31,466 nucleotides of DNA from a virus. Below are positions 6,552-13,759 of the stretch, in pieces. Under the pieces are notes generated by a model. It saw nothing but the letters and a program-made list of their open reading frames with translations. It was not told the origin of the DNA and ran no database searches. Each line of letters begins with the position of its first letter. Positions within the stretch are counted from its first letter, which is position 1. The DNA lies in the IMG/VR virus record IMGVR_UViG_3300046519_000298, positions 1-31,466 of that record. One strand, written 5' to 3'. The translations under genes were made by a program, and so were the position numbers.

Positions 6552-7049
6552 TCAGTCGATGCCGAGGCTGCACTTGTAGGTGTCGAGCAGCATGTCCATT
6601 TCGCGGCGATCGTCGGGCTTCATCTTCCGAATGCGGACGATTGCGCGCATGATCTTCACGTCATATCCGACCGCCTTGGCTTCGCCGTAGACATCGCGGA
6701 TATCGTCGCTGATGCCCTTCTTCTCTTCCTCGAGGCGCTCGACGCGCTCGATCAGGAGGCGCAGGCGATCGTCGGCGGCGCGGTTCTCTTTCGGCAGGTC
6801 GACCGGGATGGTCATCTGCCGCTCGACCGGCGCTGCCGGGGTGAGCGCCTGGCCGTCTTCGCCAAGCAAGGCGCGGCGGCCGACATGGTCGGGCGCGGAG
6901 ACGATACCGTCTGCCTCCATGCGCTCGATCAGCTTGGCGGCGACGTTGTAGCCCACGCGAAGCTGGCGCTGCAGCCACGAGGTGGAGGCCCTGTCGTGCT
7001 GGCGCACGAGTTGGACGGCGGTGCCATAATGATCAGTGTCGGTCGTCAT
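6552..7049 (-). CDS. Fusion of FtsK gamma domain and GapR/DUF2312 domain
   Basis: A 165-aa two-domain DNA-binding protein. Residues ~6-65 match the winged-helix gamma domain of FtsK ('RASTSWLQRQLRVGYNVAAK', 'ADGIVSAPDHVGRRALL'), which reads KOPS sequences and contacts XerD. Residues ~95-165 match GapR/DUF2312 ('IERVERLEEEKKGISDDI', 'DVYGEAKAVGYDVK', 'VRIRK'), an alphaproteobacterial protein that clamps overtwisted DNA ahead of replication and transcription. ATG 7049 overlaps the upstream stop (TGATG). No ATPase motor is present. It may bind host KOPS/dif regions or protect replicating phage DNA; the role is unproven. Confidence 0.8.
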   Translation of the reverse strand: MTTDTDHYGTAVQLVRQHDRASTSWLQRQLRVGYNVAAKLIERMEADGIVSAPDHVGRRALLGEDGQALTPAAPVERQMTIPVDLPKENRAADDRLRLLIERVERLEEEKKGISDDIRDVYGEAKAVGYDVKIMRAIVRIRKMKPDDRREMDMLLDTYKCSLGID

Positions 7050-7225
7050 CAGCCGATCCTCATGAGTTCGTCGATCTTCGCGCGCGCGAGATCGGCTCCG
7101 CGCTGCCAGAAGAGGCCGCGCTTCGTTGTCGGGGCGTAGGGGTTGCGGGCCGGCGGGGCGGCGCGGAGGCGCTCTGCAATTACGGCGTCGCGGCCCTCGC
7201 GGATGTGCTGGGCGATGGGTGTCAT
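7049..7225 (-). CDS. Hypothetical small basic protein (58 aa)
   Basis: ATG 7225 overlaps the upstream stop (ATGA) and TGA 7051-7049 overlaps the FtsK-gamma/GapR start. The protein begins MTPIAQHIREGRDAV and is Arg/Ala-rich with a 'RGLFWQRGADLARAKID' segment. No domain recognised. The double overlap is the main evidence that it is real. Confidence 0.55.
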   Translation of the reverse strand: MTPIAQHIREGRDAVIAERLRAAPPARNPYAPTTKRGLFWQRGADLARAKIDELMRIG

Positions 7226-7362
7226 GCCGGCAGCATCGCCCAGGCAAGCGCGAAGGCGTATGCGATGGAGGGGGCCGTGCAGCAGAGCCGCAGCATGTCG
7301 CGCCGCACGTCGATCGGGGCGCTTCGCCAGAGATCGCGCCAGGCGGTAAGTGAGGCGGTCAC
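7222..7362 (-). CDS. Small protein, 46 aa
   Basis: A GTG start at 7362 overlaps the preceding TGA (GTGA) and the stop overlaps the next ATG (ATGA). The product (VTASLTAWRDLWRS...) has a moderately hydrophobic C-terminal half (SIAYAFALAWAMLPA), perhaps membrane-associated. Function unknown. Confidence 0.5.
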   Translation of the reverse strand: MTASLTAWRDLWRSAPIDVRRDMLRLCCTAPSIAYAFALAWAMLPA

Positions 7363-7571
7363 TGAGGGCGACCCGAGAGCACGCGCTGTTCGGCGCTGAC
7401 GGTGCAGGGCCCGCAGTAGACGTGGATGTCGCGCCGGGTTTCCTTGCGGGCCCAGCCCTTCGGTAGGGACGTGCTGCGGGTGTGCTCGACGCATTCGCAG
7501 GCGTTGCAGATGAAGGTGAATTGCGGGGTTGCTCGGCGCGCTGCGGGCGCGGGTTGGCGATGGAGGCGCAT
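7359..7571 (-). CDS. Small Cys-rich protein (70 aa)
   Basis: Contains 'CNACECVEH' and 'YCGPC', i.e. two Cys pairs compatible with a zinc ribbon. ATG 7571 has GAAAGG upstream at normal spacing. One of several short Cys-pair proteins in the early operon. Function unknown. Confidence 0.6.
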   Translation of the reverse strand: MRLHRQPAPAARRATPQFTFICNACECVEHTRSTSLPKGWARKETRRDIHVYCGPCTVSAEQRVLSGRPQ

Positions 7572-7591
7572 GGCGTGGCCTTTCGGTTGGA

Positions 7592-7768
7592 TCAGCGGTA
7601 GGTTGAGAGGCTGTCGATCTGCTGGCCGACCAAGAAGGCGAGCAGCAGGACCGACACGATAAGGACGGCGACAGCGCCAATGCCGAGGACCATGGCACCG
7701 CCGTCCAGCTTGGGCGGGGTGCAGGCGCGGCAGGCGCACTCCATCGAGTGCAGATCGGGCTTCAGCAT
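7592..7768 (-). CDS. Small single-pass membrane protein (58 aa)
   Basis: The N-terminus carries 'CACRAC', followed by one strongly hydrophobic helix ('MVLGIGAVAVLIVSVLLLAF', about residues 26-45) and a short polar tail. ATG 7768 has GAAAGG upstream. Possibly a superinfection-exclusion or lysis-related peptide, but nothing specific identifies it. Confidence 0.6.
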   Translation of the reverse strand: MLKPDLHSMECACRACTPPKLDGGAMVLGIGAVAVLIVSVLLLAFLVGQQIDSLSTYR

Positions 7769-7781
7769 GTGGGGATGCCTT

Positions 7782-8150
7782 TCAGGCGGCTTCCGCCGAG
7801 GGCGGGCCGATCTCGAACATGTCTGGTTGGGTGGTGTCGCGCGGGCGCGTAGCCTCAAGAAAAGCCTGCCGCTCCATGGGGCGCAGCGGGAGGTCCACCT
7901 TGGGGTTCGGGATGCCGCTTGGGACGATCCCGTATTCGTAGGCGAGCGAGGCGCGCCAACTGTGGCTACAGAACAGGTTGACGCACTGGTAGTACATGTC
8001 CCGGTGCTGGCCGGTGACCTGCTTGCTGGAGCGGATACGCCCCCGGAAGCCGCAGTGCGGACAATAAAGAGGGGCGAACCGGCCCGCGTCGTCTTCGGCG
8101 ACGACGGTCGGAACGTCCTCTGCGGCGGTATGCTTGTGTCCCCCCGACAT
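7782..8150 (-). CDS. ogr: Ogr/Delta-family late transcription activator
   Basis: A 122-aa zinc-finger activator of phage late promoters. Residues 30-61 hold C-x2-C-x22-C-x4-C (C30, C33, C56, C61), the exact Ogr/Delta spacing, with 'CPHCGFRGRIRSS' and 'YYQCVNLFCSHSW' as in P2 Ogr. The protein is longer than P2 Ogr (72 aa), with N- and C-terminal extensions. Ogr binds TGT...ACA dyads upstream of late promoters and recruits RNA polymerase; matching dyads are present at 17038-17061 and 30387-30410. Unlike P2, where ogr follows gene D, this copy is the third gene of the early operon, so late activation would depend directly on early transcription. Confidence 0.85.
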   Translation of the reverse strand: MSGGHKHTAAEDVPTVVAEDDAGRFAPLYCPHCGFRGRIRSSKQVTGQHRDMYYQCVNLFCSHSWRASLAYEYGIVPSGIPNPKVDLPLRPMERQAFLEATRPRDTTQPDMFEIGPPSAEAA

Positions 8151-8153
8151 CGG

Positions 8154-8609
8154 TTATTCCCCCGGCACGAGCGATTTTAGGTTGTGGAGCAGTGCGGCCC
8201 ACGCCTGCAGGGCCTCTTCGCCCTCGCGGATCGCGGCCTGACGAGCAGCGGAATCGCCGCTGGTTGCAGCTTGCATCACCGCGTTCATGGCTTCGCCGCT
8301 TTCCTTCGCGGCGATGCCCGAGGCCATCATCAGGCAGGCAGCGTCAGCACCGGACGCGGTGGTGTCGATGCCGAGGCGCGCGGCGTGGCAGTCGAGGAAG
8401 GGCGAGCAATTTCCACCAGCCTGCCGGTATGCAGCATCGAGGCGGATCGCATCGCGATACTTGAGTTCGCGGCCGGTGTCGGGATCACCCAGCTTGCGGG
8501 TCTGCGAAACCGAAAGCTCTACAATCTCCGCGCACGTTTCCCACCCAAGGAGGTCGGAAACGGTTTCGAGGGCGCGGTACTGGGTCAGAGGCTGGCGCGG
8601 CTTGGTCAT
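8154..8609 (-). CDS. Putative phage regulatory protein (CII-like)
   Basis: A 151-aa protein, second gene of the early operon. The N-terminal half ('VSDLLGWETCAEIVELSVSQ', then 'LGDPDTGRELKYRDAIRLDA') resembles DNA-binding regulatory proteins of the CII/Cox position in P2-like phages; the C-terminal half is a long Ala/Glu-rich helix suited to oligomerisation. ATG 8609 overlaps the upstream stop (ATGA). Assignment rests mostly on position and a possible helix-turn-helix. Confidence 0.5.
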   Translation of the reverse strand: MTKPRQPLTQYRALETVSDLLGWETCAEIVELSVSQTRKLGDPDTGRELKYRDAIRLDAAYRQAGGNCSPFLDCHAARLGIDTTASGADAACLMMASGIAAKESGEAMNAVMQAATSGDSAARQAAIREGEEALQAWAALLHNLKSLVPGE

Positions 8610-8962
8610 GCTGCCACCGTCTGTTCAGAAGTGGGCAAAACCGGCGCGCGTTTTCCGTATTTCCCACTCTGCGCAAGCCCTACAGGATTCGTATCGGCGG
8701 TGGTGCGGGGTATGACATGAGGGCGATGACCGCCGGCGGCGAGAGCAACAGTTTCAGGAACATCACCCGAAGGGAACATGACCAGTTCCGCCGTAACGGG
8801 CAGGCCCAGTGCCAAGCCTACGGCGAGAACGTGAGGCTGCTTCTCTGCCGGGATGCGGTCATTGCGCTTCCAGCCAGCGACGGTCGAGGGGGACTCCGAA
8901 AGTTCCCGCGCCATCGGTCGAATGCCGTCGAACAGTGTGAAAATTGAGGTCTGCGGTTCCAT
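8606..8962 (-). CDS. Cro-like helix-turn-helix protein
   Basis: A 118-aa protein opposite the repressor gene. 'FDGIRPMARELSESPSTVAGW' with 'RIPAEKQP' is a Cro/YdaS-type HTH (the protein reads W-K-R-N-D-R-I-P after the recognition helix, as in YdaS antitoxin/Cro proteins). The likely start is ATG 8962; an upstream in-frame start (8998) would lie inside the operator. It heads the leftward early operon and would be expected to turn down the repressor promoter. Confidence 0.7.
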   Translation of the reverse strand: MEPQTSIFTLFDGIRPMARELSESPSTVAGWKRNDRIPAEKQPHVLAVGLALGLPVTAELVMFPSGDVPETVALAAGGHRPHVIPRTTADTNPVGLAQSGKYGKRAPVLPTSEQTVAA

Positions 8963-9047
8963 GAACACGCATGTGCGGGAAAATGAAACACTTGGCAAAC
9001 CATTTTTAGAACTGACACTGTGTCAAATTTCCGCACGGCATGCTTGC
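8963..9047. promoter_or_regulatory. Divergent operator/promoter region of the lysis-lysogeny switch
   Basis: Lies between the Cro-like (minus) and CI-like (plus) genes and is more AT-rich than its surroundings. It contains the 13-bp palindrome TGACAC-T-GTGTCA (9013-9025), flanked by an inverted pair GTGCGGGAAAA (from 8974) and TTTCCGCAC (to 9036). A TTGACA -35-like hexamer reads leftward at 9026-9021 inside the palindrome, though no consensus -10 follows. These are candidate repressor and Cro binding sites. Confidence 0.6.
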
Positions 9048-9587
9048 ATGAACATTTCCGTCTCCGAGCGTCTCAAGGAACTGCGCGTTTCTGCCGTTCC
9101 TCGCCTCTCAATCCGCAAGATGGCGGAGGAGCTGGGCATAACCTTCCCGCGATATGTTTATTTTGAGGACCCCAAGCGCTTCAAAAAGCGCGAGCTTCCG
9201 CTAGATTTAACGCGGCAGATTGCTGATGTTCTTTCCCGCTACGGCGTCGATACGCTCGAAGTGATGAAGCTCGCTGGTCTGAGCGATGCCGAGGCTGAGC
9301 CAGAGGTGCGCGACATCGAAGCGGCACAGCCGAAACGGCACTGGATCAGCCTACCGGTTTGCCTCCCTAGTGAAGCAGCCCTCGCCGCAATGTTTGAAAC
9401 GCTTCTAGCTTTGATCCCGGAAGACGCGACTCGGGCTGAAGCCGCGCGCATTCTCGCTCAGCGGCTTCCAACTGGGTTCGCAGCGATCGGACCTGACGTT
9501 TATGAAGAGGGGTCGGACGAAGAGCATGTTCCCGTCGCGCCGCTTCGAGCGCGCGCCACAAGTCGTCGCGATTCGCCACGGCCGTAG
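9048..9587 (+). CDS. CI-like phage repressor with N-terminal HTH
   Basis: A 179-aa protein. Residues ~3-70 form a Cro/C1-type HTH ('SERLKELRVSAVPRLSIRKM' then 'EELGITFPRYVYFED'). The C-terminal half ('MFETLLALIPEDATRAEAAR') is helical and may dimerise; there is no LexA/CI Ser-Lys autoprotease, so RecA-driven self-cleavage is not expected. ATG 9048 is used because the HTH begins right after it, although the frame is open to 8853. Divergent from the early operon; its job is presumably maintenance of lysogeny. Confidence 0.7.
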   Translation: MNISVSERLKELRVSAVPRLSIRKMAEELGITFPRYVYFEDPKRFKKRELPLDLTRQIADVLSRYGVDTLEVMKLAGLSDAEAEPEVRDIEAAQPKRHWISLPVCLPSEAALAAMFETLLALIPEDATRAEAARILAQRLPTGFAAIGPDVYEEGSDEEHVPVAPLRARATSRRDSPRP

Positions 9588-9798
9588 CGCAGCTGACGCT
9601 GCAACGCAGGCACGCCGACGCGCAGCCAGGCGTTAGCCGATACACATTGTTGTTCACTGCGATCCCACCGTGTTCCCCTTTCGTTCCACTCTTGGCCGGA
9701 ACGGAACCTGTAGGAAAGCCGTAAAATCAGACCGTTGAAAATTTCCGTGTAGACACGGCGCAGACGTCGCGTTTACGCGTGCTCTCTGATTTTTCCGG
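9588..9798. other. Non-coding stretch downstream of the repressor with a perfect dyad
   Basis: No convincing plus-strand gene. Contains CCGTGT-AG-ACACGG (9745-9758), a perfect 6+6 bp dyad just upstream of the next plus ORF, which may be an operator. The opposite strand carries overlapping ORFs of doubtful status. Confidence 0.4.
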
Positions 9799-10044
9799 GT
9801 GGATTGTTTGGCGCCGATTACGGGCGTGTGGGGGTGCGAAAACGAAGAAGACGGGTGCCAACACACGGAAAACCGTGGGTTCGGTTGTTTGATAGTTCTC
9901 GCTGTCTTCACGGTGCTGGGCGTGGCTGGGTCGCTGTTGGACGATGGGAAGCGGCCAACTGCCCAGGTAAGCAATCGGCAGATTCGGCATCGGCACCAAA
10001 ATCGGCGACGCCCGTTCTCGCGCCAAGGTTGGCGGGGCCGTTGA
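9799..10044 (+). CDS. Putative small membrane protein
   Basis: An 81-aa ORF with a polar N-terminus ('GCENEEDGCQHTENRGFG'), one hydrophobic helix ('GCLIVLAVFTVLGVAGSLL', about residues 29-47) and a basic tail. GTG 9799 is the track start but has no clear SD; a TTG at 9808 is an alternative. Its stop overlaps the next ORF's TTG (TTGA). Function unknown. Confidence 0.45.
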   Translation: MDCLAPITGVWGCENEEDGCQHTENRGFGCLIVLAVFTVLGVAGSLLDDGKRPTAQVSNRQIRHRHQNRRRPFSRQGWRGR

Positions 10045-10337
10045 GCGTCAGCGATCAGGAAAAGCGCTCTGCAACCTGCAGGCGACGTCTTCAACACTTC
10101 CGAGACCTTGGCGTGTGGATCAATGGCGGTGTGAAGCCCGGAGTCGATCGCACGGCGTGGGATACGCTGGATGAGAGTGAGCGGGCGGAAATCTTCGACG
10201 TTGCAGCTTGCATCAGCACGGCTGGGCAGGTCGCTGAGCGCATCGTGATCGTCACGCAAAGCGGAAACGGCCCCGAAATTGAAACCCGGCGTGTGGCCAA
10301 CGACCGGAACTTTGCCGCCGAGGCTGTCCGAAAATAG
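10041..10337 (+). CDS. Hypothetical phage protein
   Basis: A 98-aa protein from TTG 10041, which overlaps the upstream TGA; the frame is open further upstream but the Arg-rich reading there looks non-coding. Contains 'VWINGGVKPGVDRTAWDTL' and 'ERAEIFDVAACISTAGQVAE'. No domain recognised. It ends TAG 10335-10337, immediately abutting the stop of gene D on the other strand, with no intergenic base. Confidence 0.55.
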   Translation: MSVSDQEKRSATCRRRLQHFRDLGVWINGGVKPGVDRTAWDTLDESERAEIFDVAACISTAGQVAERIVIVTQSGNGPEIETRRVANDRNFAAEAVRK

Positions 10338-11369
10338 TTAGATAGCTACTTCCAAGGTGAGGTCTGTGCCGAGCCCTCTTGGGTCCATGAAGTGCGTCGC
10401 CGAGGCAACGAGCCACGTCGACGCCGCTATGTGAGGACGAAAATCCGTCAAGGTTATGCGAACGCCTGGCGCCAGTAACGGATTCCCGAGCGACAAACTG
10501 ACGTCAAGGCTGGCACTGGCGCGCTGCAGGCGTTGGTGCTCGGCTTTCGCCGCCGCTTCGGCATCGCCCCTGCTAGCATAGACCCGCTTCAGCCGCTTCG
10601 GATTGGAGCCGCCGGTGCCTTCTGTCTTACGCTGGCCCGCCTTGTTATCGTGGTATTGAGCCTCGGCACCATCCTGCGCCTTGTCCCGCGCGGCGCGTTT
10701 CCAGGAATAGCGGCTGCAGTCCCGCCGGCTGATCGCGGCGCCGGGAATGGCGGTTCCAGTTGCTGTCGTCTTTGCCCCTACCGGCGCGAAGATGAGGCAA
10801 CCGTTCTTGACAGTGGATGTGGCGTCGTATCGCCGTGCGAGATCGCGCAGGAACTGCATGTCGGACTTGTTACCCTGTTCGGTCGCCGTGATGGATTGGC
10901 CCTGCAGGTCGGCATGACAACGCGACTTCAGACTGTGCTTGCCCGCGATGTCGGTGACGATCGCCCCGAGAGTGGTATCCTTCCAGATGTGGTTCTTGCG
11001 GGTACGGAAGGACTGCTTGAAGTCCGCGCTCTTGGCGCTGATCGTCACGCGATCTGGCGGACCGTCGCAAGTGAGTTCGTCCACGATGAAGGTGCCCTTG
11101 TTTACCAATCCGGGGCTGACGCCAGTCCCGCGCAGCCACCCCAGCGACACTTGCAACACCGATCCCTGCGAGGGTGGCTGAAACAGCCCATCGGCGTCTT
11201 GCACCACGATCTCCAACTCGTCTGCTTCCTCTCCCCGCCGTTCCGAAAGGCGAAGGGAGACGAGGCGCGGCGCATAGTCCACTGTCAGGCTCTTGCCGTT
11301 CAGGGACACGTCCCAAGCGGCACGCGGTTCGACATAGGGCTGTCCGGCAATGATGGGCATGCTGGCCAT
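10338..11369 (-). CDS. D: Phage late control protein D (tail hub)
   Basis: A 343-aa baseplate hub protein of the gpD/gp27-like family, sitting between the tape measure/tube end and the gpV spike. Seen: 'SLRLSERRGEEADELEIVVQ' near the start, 'DFKQSFRTRKNHIWKDTTLG', 'KSDMQFLRDLARRYDATST' and a C-terminal 'TDLTLEVA'. The length fits P2 gpD (387 aa) with modest shortening. ATG 11369 overlaps the gpU stop (TGATG); GTG 11372 is equally possible. Last gene of the V-to-D late operon. Confidence 0.9.
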   Translation of the reverse strand: MASMPIIAGQPYVEPRAAWDVSLNGKSLTVDYAPRLVSLRLSERRGEEADELEIVVQDADGLFQPPSQGSVLQVSLGWLRGTGVSPGLVNKGTFIVDELTCDGPPDRVTISAKSADFKQSFRTRKNHIWKDTTLGAIVTDIAGKHSLKSRCHADLQGQSITATEQGNKSDMQFLRDLARRYDATSTVKNGCLIFAPVGAKTTATGTAIPGAAISRRDCSRYSWKRAARDKAQDGAEAQYHDNKAGQRKTEGTGGSNPKRLKRVYASRGDAEAAAKAEHQRLQRASASLDVSLSLGNPLLAPGVRITLTDFRPHIAASTWLVASATHFMDPRGLGTDLTLEVAI

Positions 11370-11743
11370 CACGCCACCCGCGACAGGCTGATGGTGAAAG
11401 CGTTCTGTCGCGCCCGACCATTGTCCGCGAGGTTGCTCTTGTCTTCGTCGATGGCGTCGATCGTGAAGGTCCCCAGATTGTAGTGCTCGCCATCGAGAAG
11501 GGGCAGGGCTTCACCCTCGTCGCCCATCTGGGCAAGCGTCTCGATCGACCAGAAGTCGCCGACGAGTTCGGGCACCAGCGTGCCGGCAAGAGTGATCTTG
11601 TCCTCGCCTGGCCCCGTAAACTGGCTGGCCGCGCGGGCACCGAAGCGGTCGGTGCGCTCGTGCCGCCAGTCGCGGCGACGGGAGAGACTGTCGGGCAGGA
11701 CAGTGCTCGAATTGAAGACGAACATGCCGAGGGCGTAAAGCAT
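11369..11743 (-). CDS. U: Tail protein U
   Basis: A 124-aa P2 gpU-family tail terminator/assembly protein. 'MLYALGMFVFNSS' and the C-terminal pattern 'FTIDAIDEDKSNLADNGRAR' are typical of gpU, as is a 'GTLVPELVG...LAQMGDEGEA' middle. ATG 11743 overlaps the gpT stop (TGATG). Gene order T-U-D is as in P2. Confidence 0.9.
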   Translation of the reverse strand: MLYALGMFVFNSSTVLPDSLSRRRDWRHERTDRFGARAASQFTGPGEDKITLAGTLVPELVGDFWSIETLAQMGDEGEALPLLDGEHYNLGTFTIDAIDEDKSNLADNGRARQNAFTISLSRVA

Positions 11744-13755
11744 CAGAAATCGTCCCCAAAACCGCGCCGCTTCTTGGCGTCGTTGGCCTTGGCAACCAGA
11801 TCGGCCACCCGCTGCGCGAAGGCTTCCGAATCTTCGCCTGGCTGCTGCGTGATGTGGAAGTGGTACTCGTCCCCACTGCCACCGGCCGCCGGGGCACGGG
11901 CCGATGCTGCTGGCGCGAGCGCCATCGCGCCCGCCCCGGCGACTGAGGCGGCCATCCTTCCCACCGCGCGCACTGGTCCGTCCTGTCCCTTACGGATGCC
12001 GATGCCCAAGCCATCGTTGATGTGTCCACCCATTTCCATGAACAGACGCGAAGGCGAATGAATGCCCAGCATGCTCGCGAACTTGGCACCTACGCTTCCC
12101 GCCAAGTTCACGATCGCTTGCAGCACCTTACCGGACATTGAAACGATGCCGTTGACCAAGCCGCCGACGATGTTCGCTCCAAAGCCGAAGAAGCGCCCGA
12201 CCAGACCGGATAGATAGGACTGGATCGCGACAAAAGGTCGAATGAAAGGCCCCACGATCCCGGCCACGCGCGAGACCATCGACATAGTAGCCGCGCTGAT
12301 CCTGTCCCAATTGCGGTAGATCAAGGAGGCGACATAGATCACGCCTGCGACCAGAGGCATGAATATGACAATGCCCCCGAGAAGTACGTTACGGATCGTC
12401 GTCCAGTTGCGCGTGAAGGCGCCGGTGACCGTAGCCCACAAGCCGGTGAAGAAGCCGGAAATCGCCCCCCAGTTGGAATAGATCAAGTAGGCCGCGCCAG
12501 CCACGGCAGCGACAGCGGCGATTACGGGCAGTGCGGCAAGCGCCAGGGCACCGAACCCAGTCGCCGCGCCGCCGGCAGCAACACCGGCTGCGCCCACTCC
12601 GGCCGCGCCAACACTGGCCGCCGCGCCCGTTCCGATAAACAGTGGTGCGAGGGTTCCGACGATCGAAACAATCGAGGCCACCCCCAACAGCATCGGGCCG
12701 ATCGCGGCCGCGCCGACGCCGAGCAGTACGATCCATTTGCGCGTGGACGGCGAAAGTGCGGTGAACATGCGGATCAGGTCACCGAAAGATCGTATAGCAG
12801 GCGTGACCGCGGGCAGGAGTTCAGTTCCGATAGCAACGGACATGTCCTGCCACGCGGCATTGGAAGCGCGCAGCTGATTGGCCATCGAATTGCTCGTGCG
12901 CAGGACGTCACCCTGGGCGTTGGTGGTCGACGCCATGATGAGGCCCGCACGCGCCATGATCTTCTGCTGTTCGGTAAATTCCTTCCCGACCGGCTTCATT
13001 CCCATCTTCAACGCCTGCGCCTTTACGGCGGCGTCCGAGAGGAAGATGCCGAAATCGCGGAGCGGTTCAGCTTCGCCGGTGAGGCCCGAGCGCAGTTTTT
13101 CCAGCGCCTCACCCGGTTCGACGTTGTAGAAGCTGGAGAGGTCCTGCGCGAGCACGGCGAATTGCTTGCTCATGGCCGCAGATTTCGCCGGGTCGGCAGC
13201 ATTGAAAAACACGCCGAAGGTGTTGGCCGCCTGCTCGATCTCCATTTTGGAGCGCCCCATGGCGGCGCCGGTCTGTTCGGCCCAGAGGGTCATCACCGCC
13301 GCATTCTTGCCAAAGGTGACATCGAATGCGCTCTGCAGTTCGTAAGCATCGGAGGCGGCCTCGACCGCCTCCTTGCCGAAGGCAATCAGCGGTGCGGTGA
13401 GCGTGGCCGATGCCGCCGCGCCACCGATGGCGGCGGCGTGCGCGATCTTGCTGGCCTTCGCCTGCACGGCGTTGACCCTTTCCAGTCGATTGCGCTGCTG
13501 CTCGATACGGTGGTTGGTTTCTTCGATAGCGGCGGCCAGTTCGCGTTCGGCCATCACCAGGCCGCCTTGCAGCGATCCTGACGCCAGAAGTTCACGGACG
13601 CGGACCAACTCTTTCTCGTTGGCTTTCACCTCCTTCTGCATTTCACGCAGGGAAGCGGCCCCCGCCTTACTGGCGCCCACGATGTTGCGGATCGAGCCGG
13701 AGACCTTGTCGATCCCGGTGAACTTGAACAGCAGGTTGAGCTTATTGTCGGCCAT
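11743..13755 (-). CDS. T: Tail tape measure protein (gpT)
   Basis: A 670-aa tape-measure protein that sets tail length. An N-terminal coiled coil (~20-100, 'EMQKEVKANEKELVRVRELL') precedes a TP901-type core ('QSAFDVTFGKNAAVMTLWAE', 'SFYNVEPGEALEKLRSG'), several hydrophobic/Ala-Gly segments (~330-430 and 470-560), and a C-terminal 'GIHSPSRLFMEMGGHI' motif common in tape measures. It is shorter than P2 gpT (815 aa), suggesting a shorter tail. A 'HFHITQQPGED' segment closes the protein. Confidence 0.9.
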   Translation of the reverse strand: MADNKLNLLFKFTGIDKVSGSIRNIVGASKAGAASLREMQKEVKANEKELVRVRELLASGSLQGGLVMAERELAAAIEETNHRIEQQRNRLERVNAVQAKASKIAHAAAIGGAAASATLTAPLIAFGKEAVEAASDAYELQSAFDVTFGKNAAVMTLWAEQTGAAMGRSKMEIEQAANTFGVFFNAADPAKSAAMSKQFAVLAQDLSSFYNVEPGEALEKLRSGLTGEAEPLRDFGIFLSDAAVKAQALKMGMKPVGKEFTEQQKIMARAGLIMASTTNAQGDVLRTSNSMANQLRASNAAWQDMSVAIGTELLPAVTPAIRSFGDLIRMFTALSPSTRKWIVLLGVGAAAIGPMLLGVASIVSIVGTLAPLFIGTGAAASVGAAGVGAAGVAAGGAATGFGALALAALPVIAAVAAVAGAAYLIYSNWGAISGFFTGLWATVTGAFTRNWTTIRNVLLGGIVIFMPLVAGVIYVASLIYRNWDRISAATMSMVSRVAGIVGPFIRPFVAIQSYLSGLVGRFFGFGANIVGGLVNGIVSMSGKVLQAIVNLAGSVGAKFASMLGIHSPSRLFMEMGGHINDGLGIGIRKGQDGPVRAVGRMAASVAGAGAMALAPAASARAPAAGGSGDEYHFHITQQPGEDSEAFAQRVADLVAKANDAKKRRGFGDDF

Positions 13756-13759
13756 GCGG

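Noticed and set aside
9864-9877. CACGG-AAAA-CCGTG hairpin
   Set aside because: Only 5 bp, inside a putative ORF, no T-run; likely chance.
9654-10259. 201-aa minus ORF downstream of the repressor
   Set aside because: Composition looks non-coding (many Ser/Pro/Arg, no domain) and it opposes two plausible plus ORFs.
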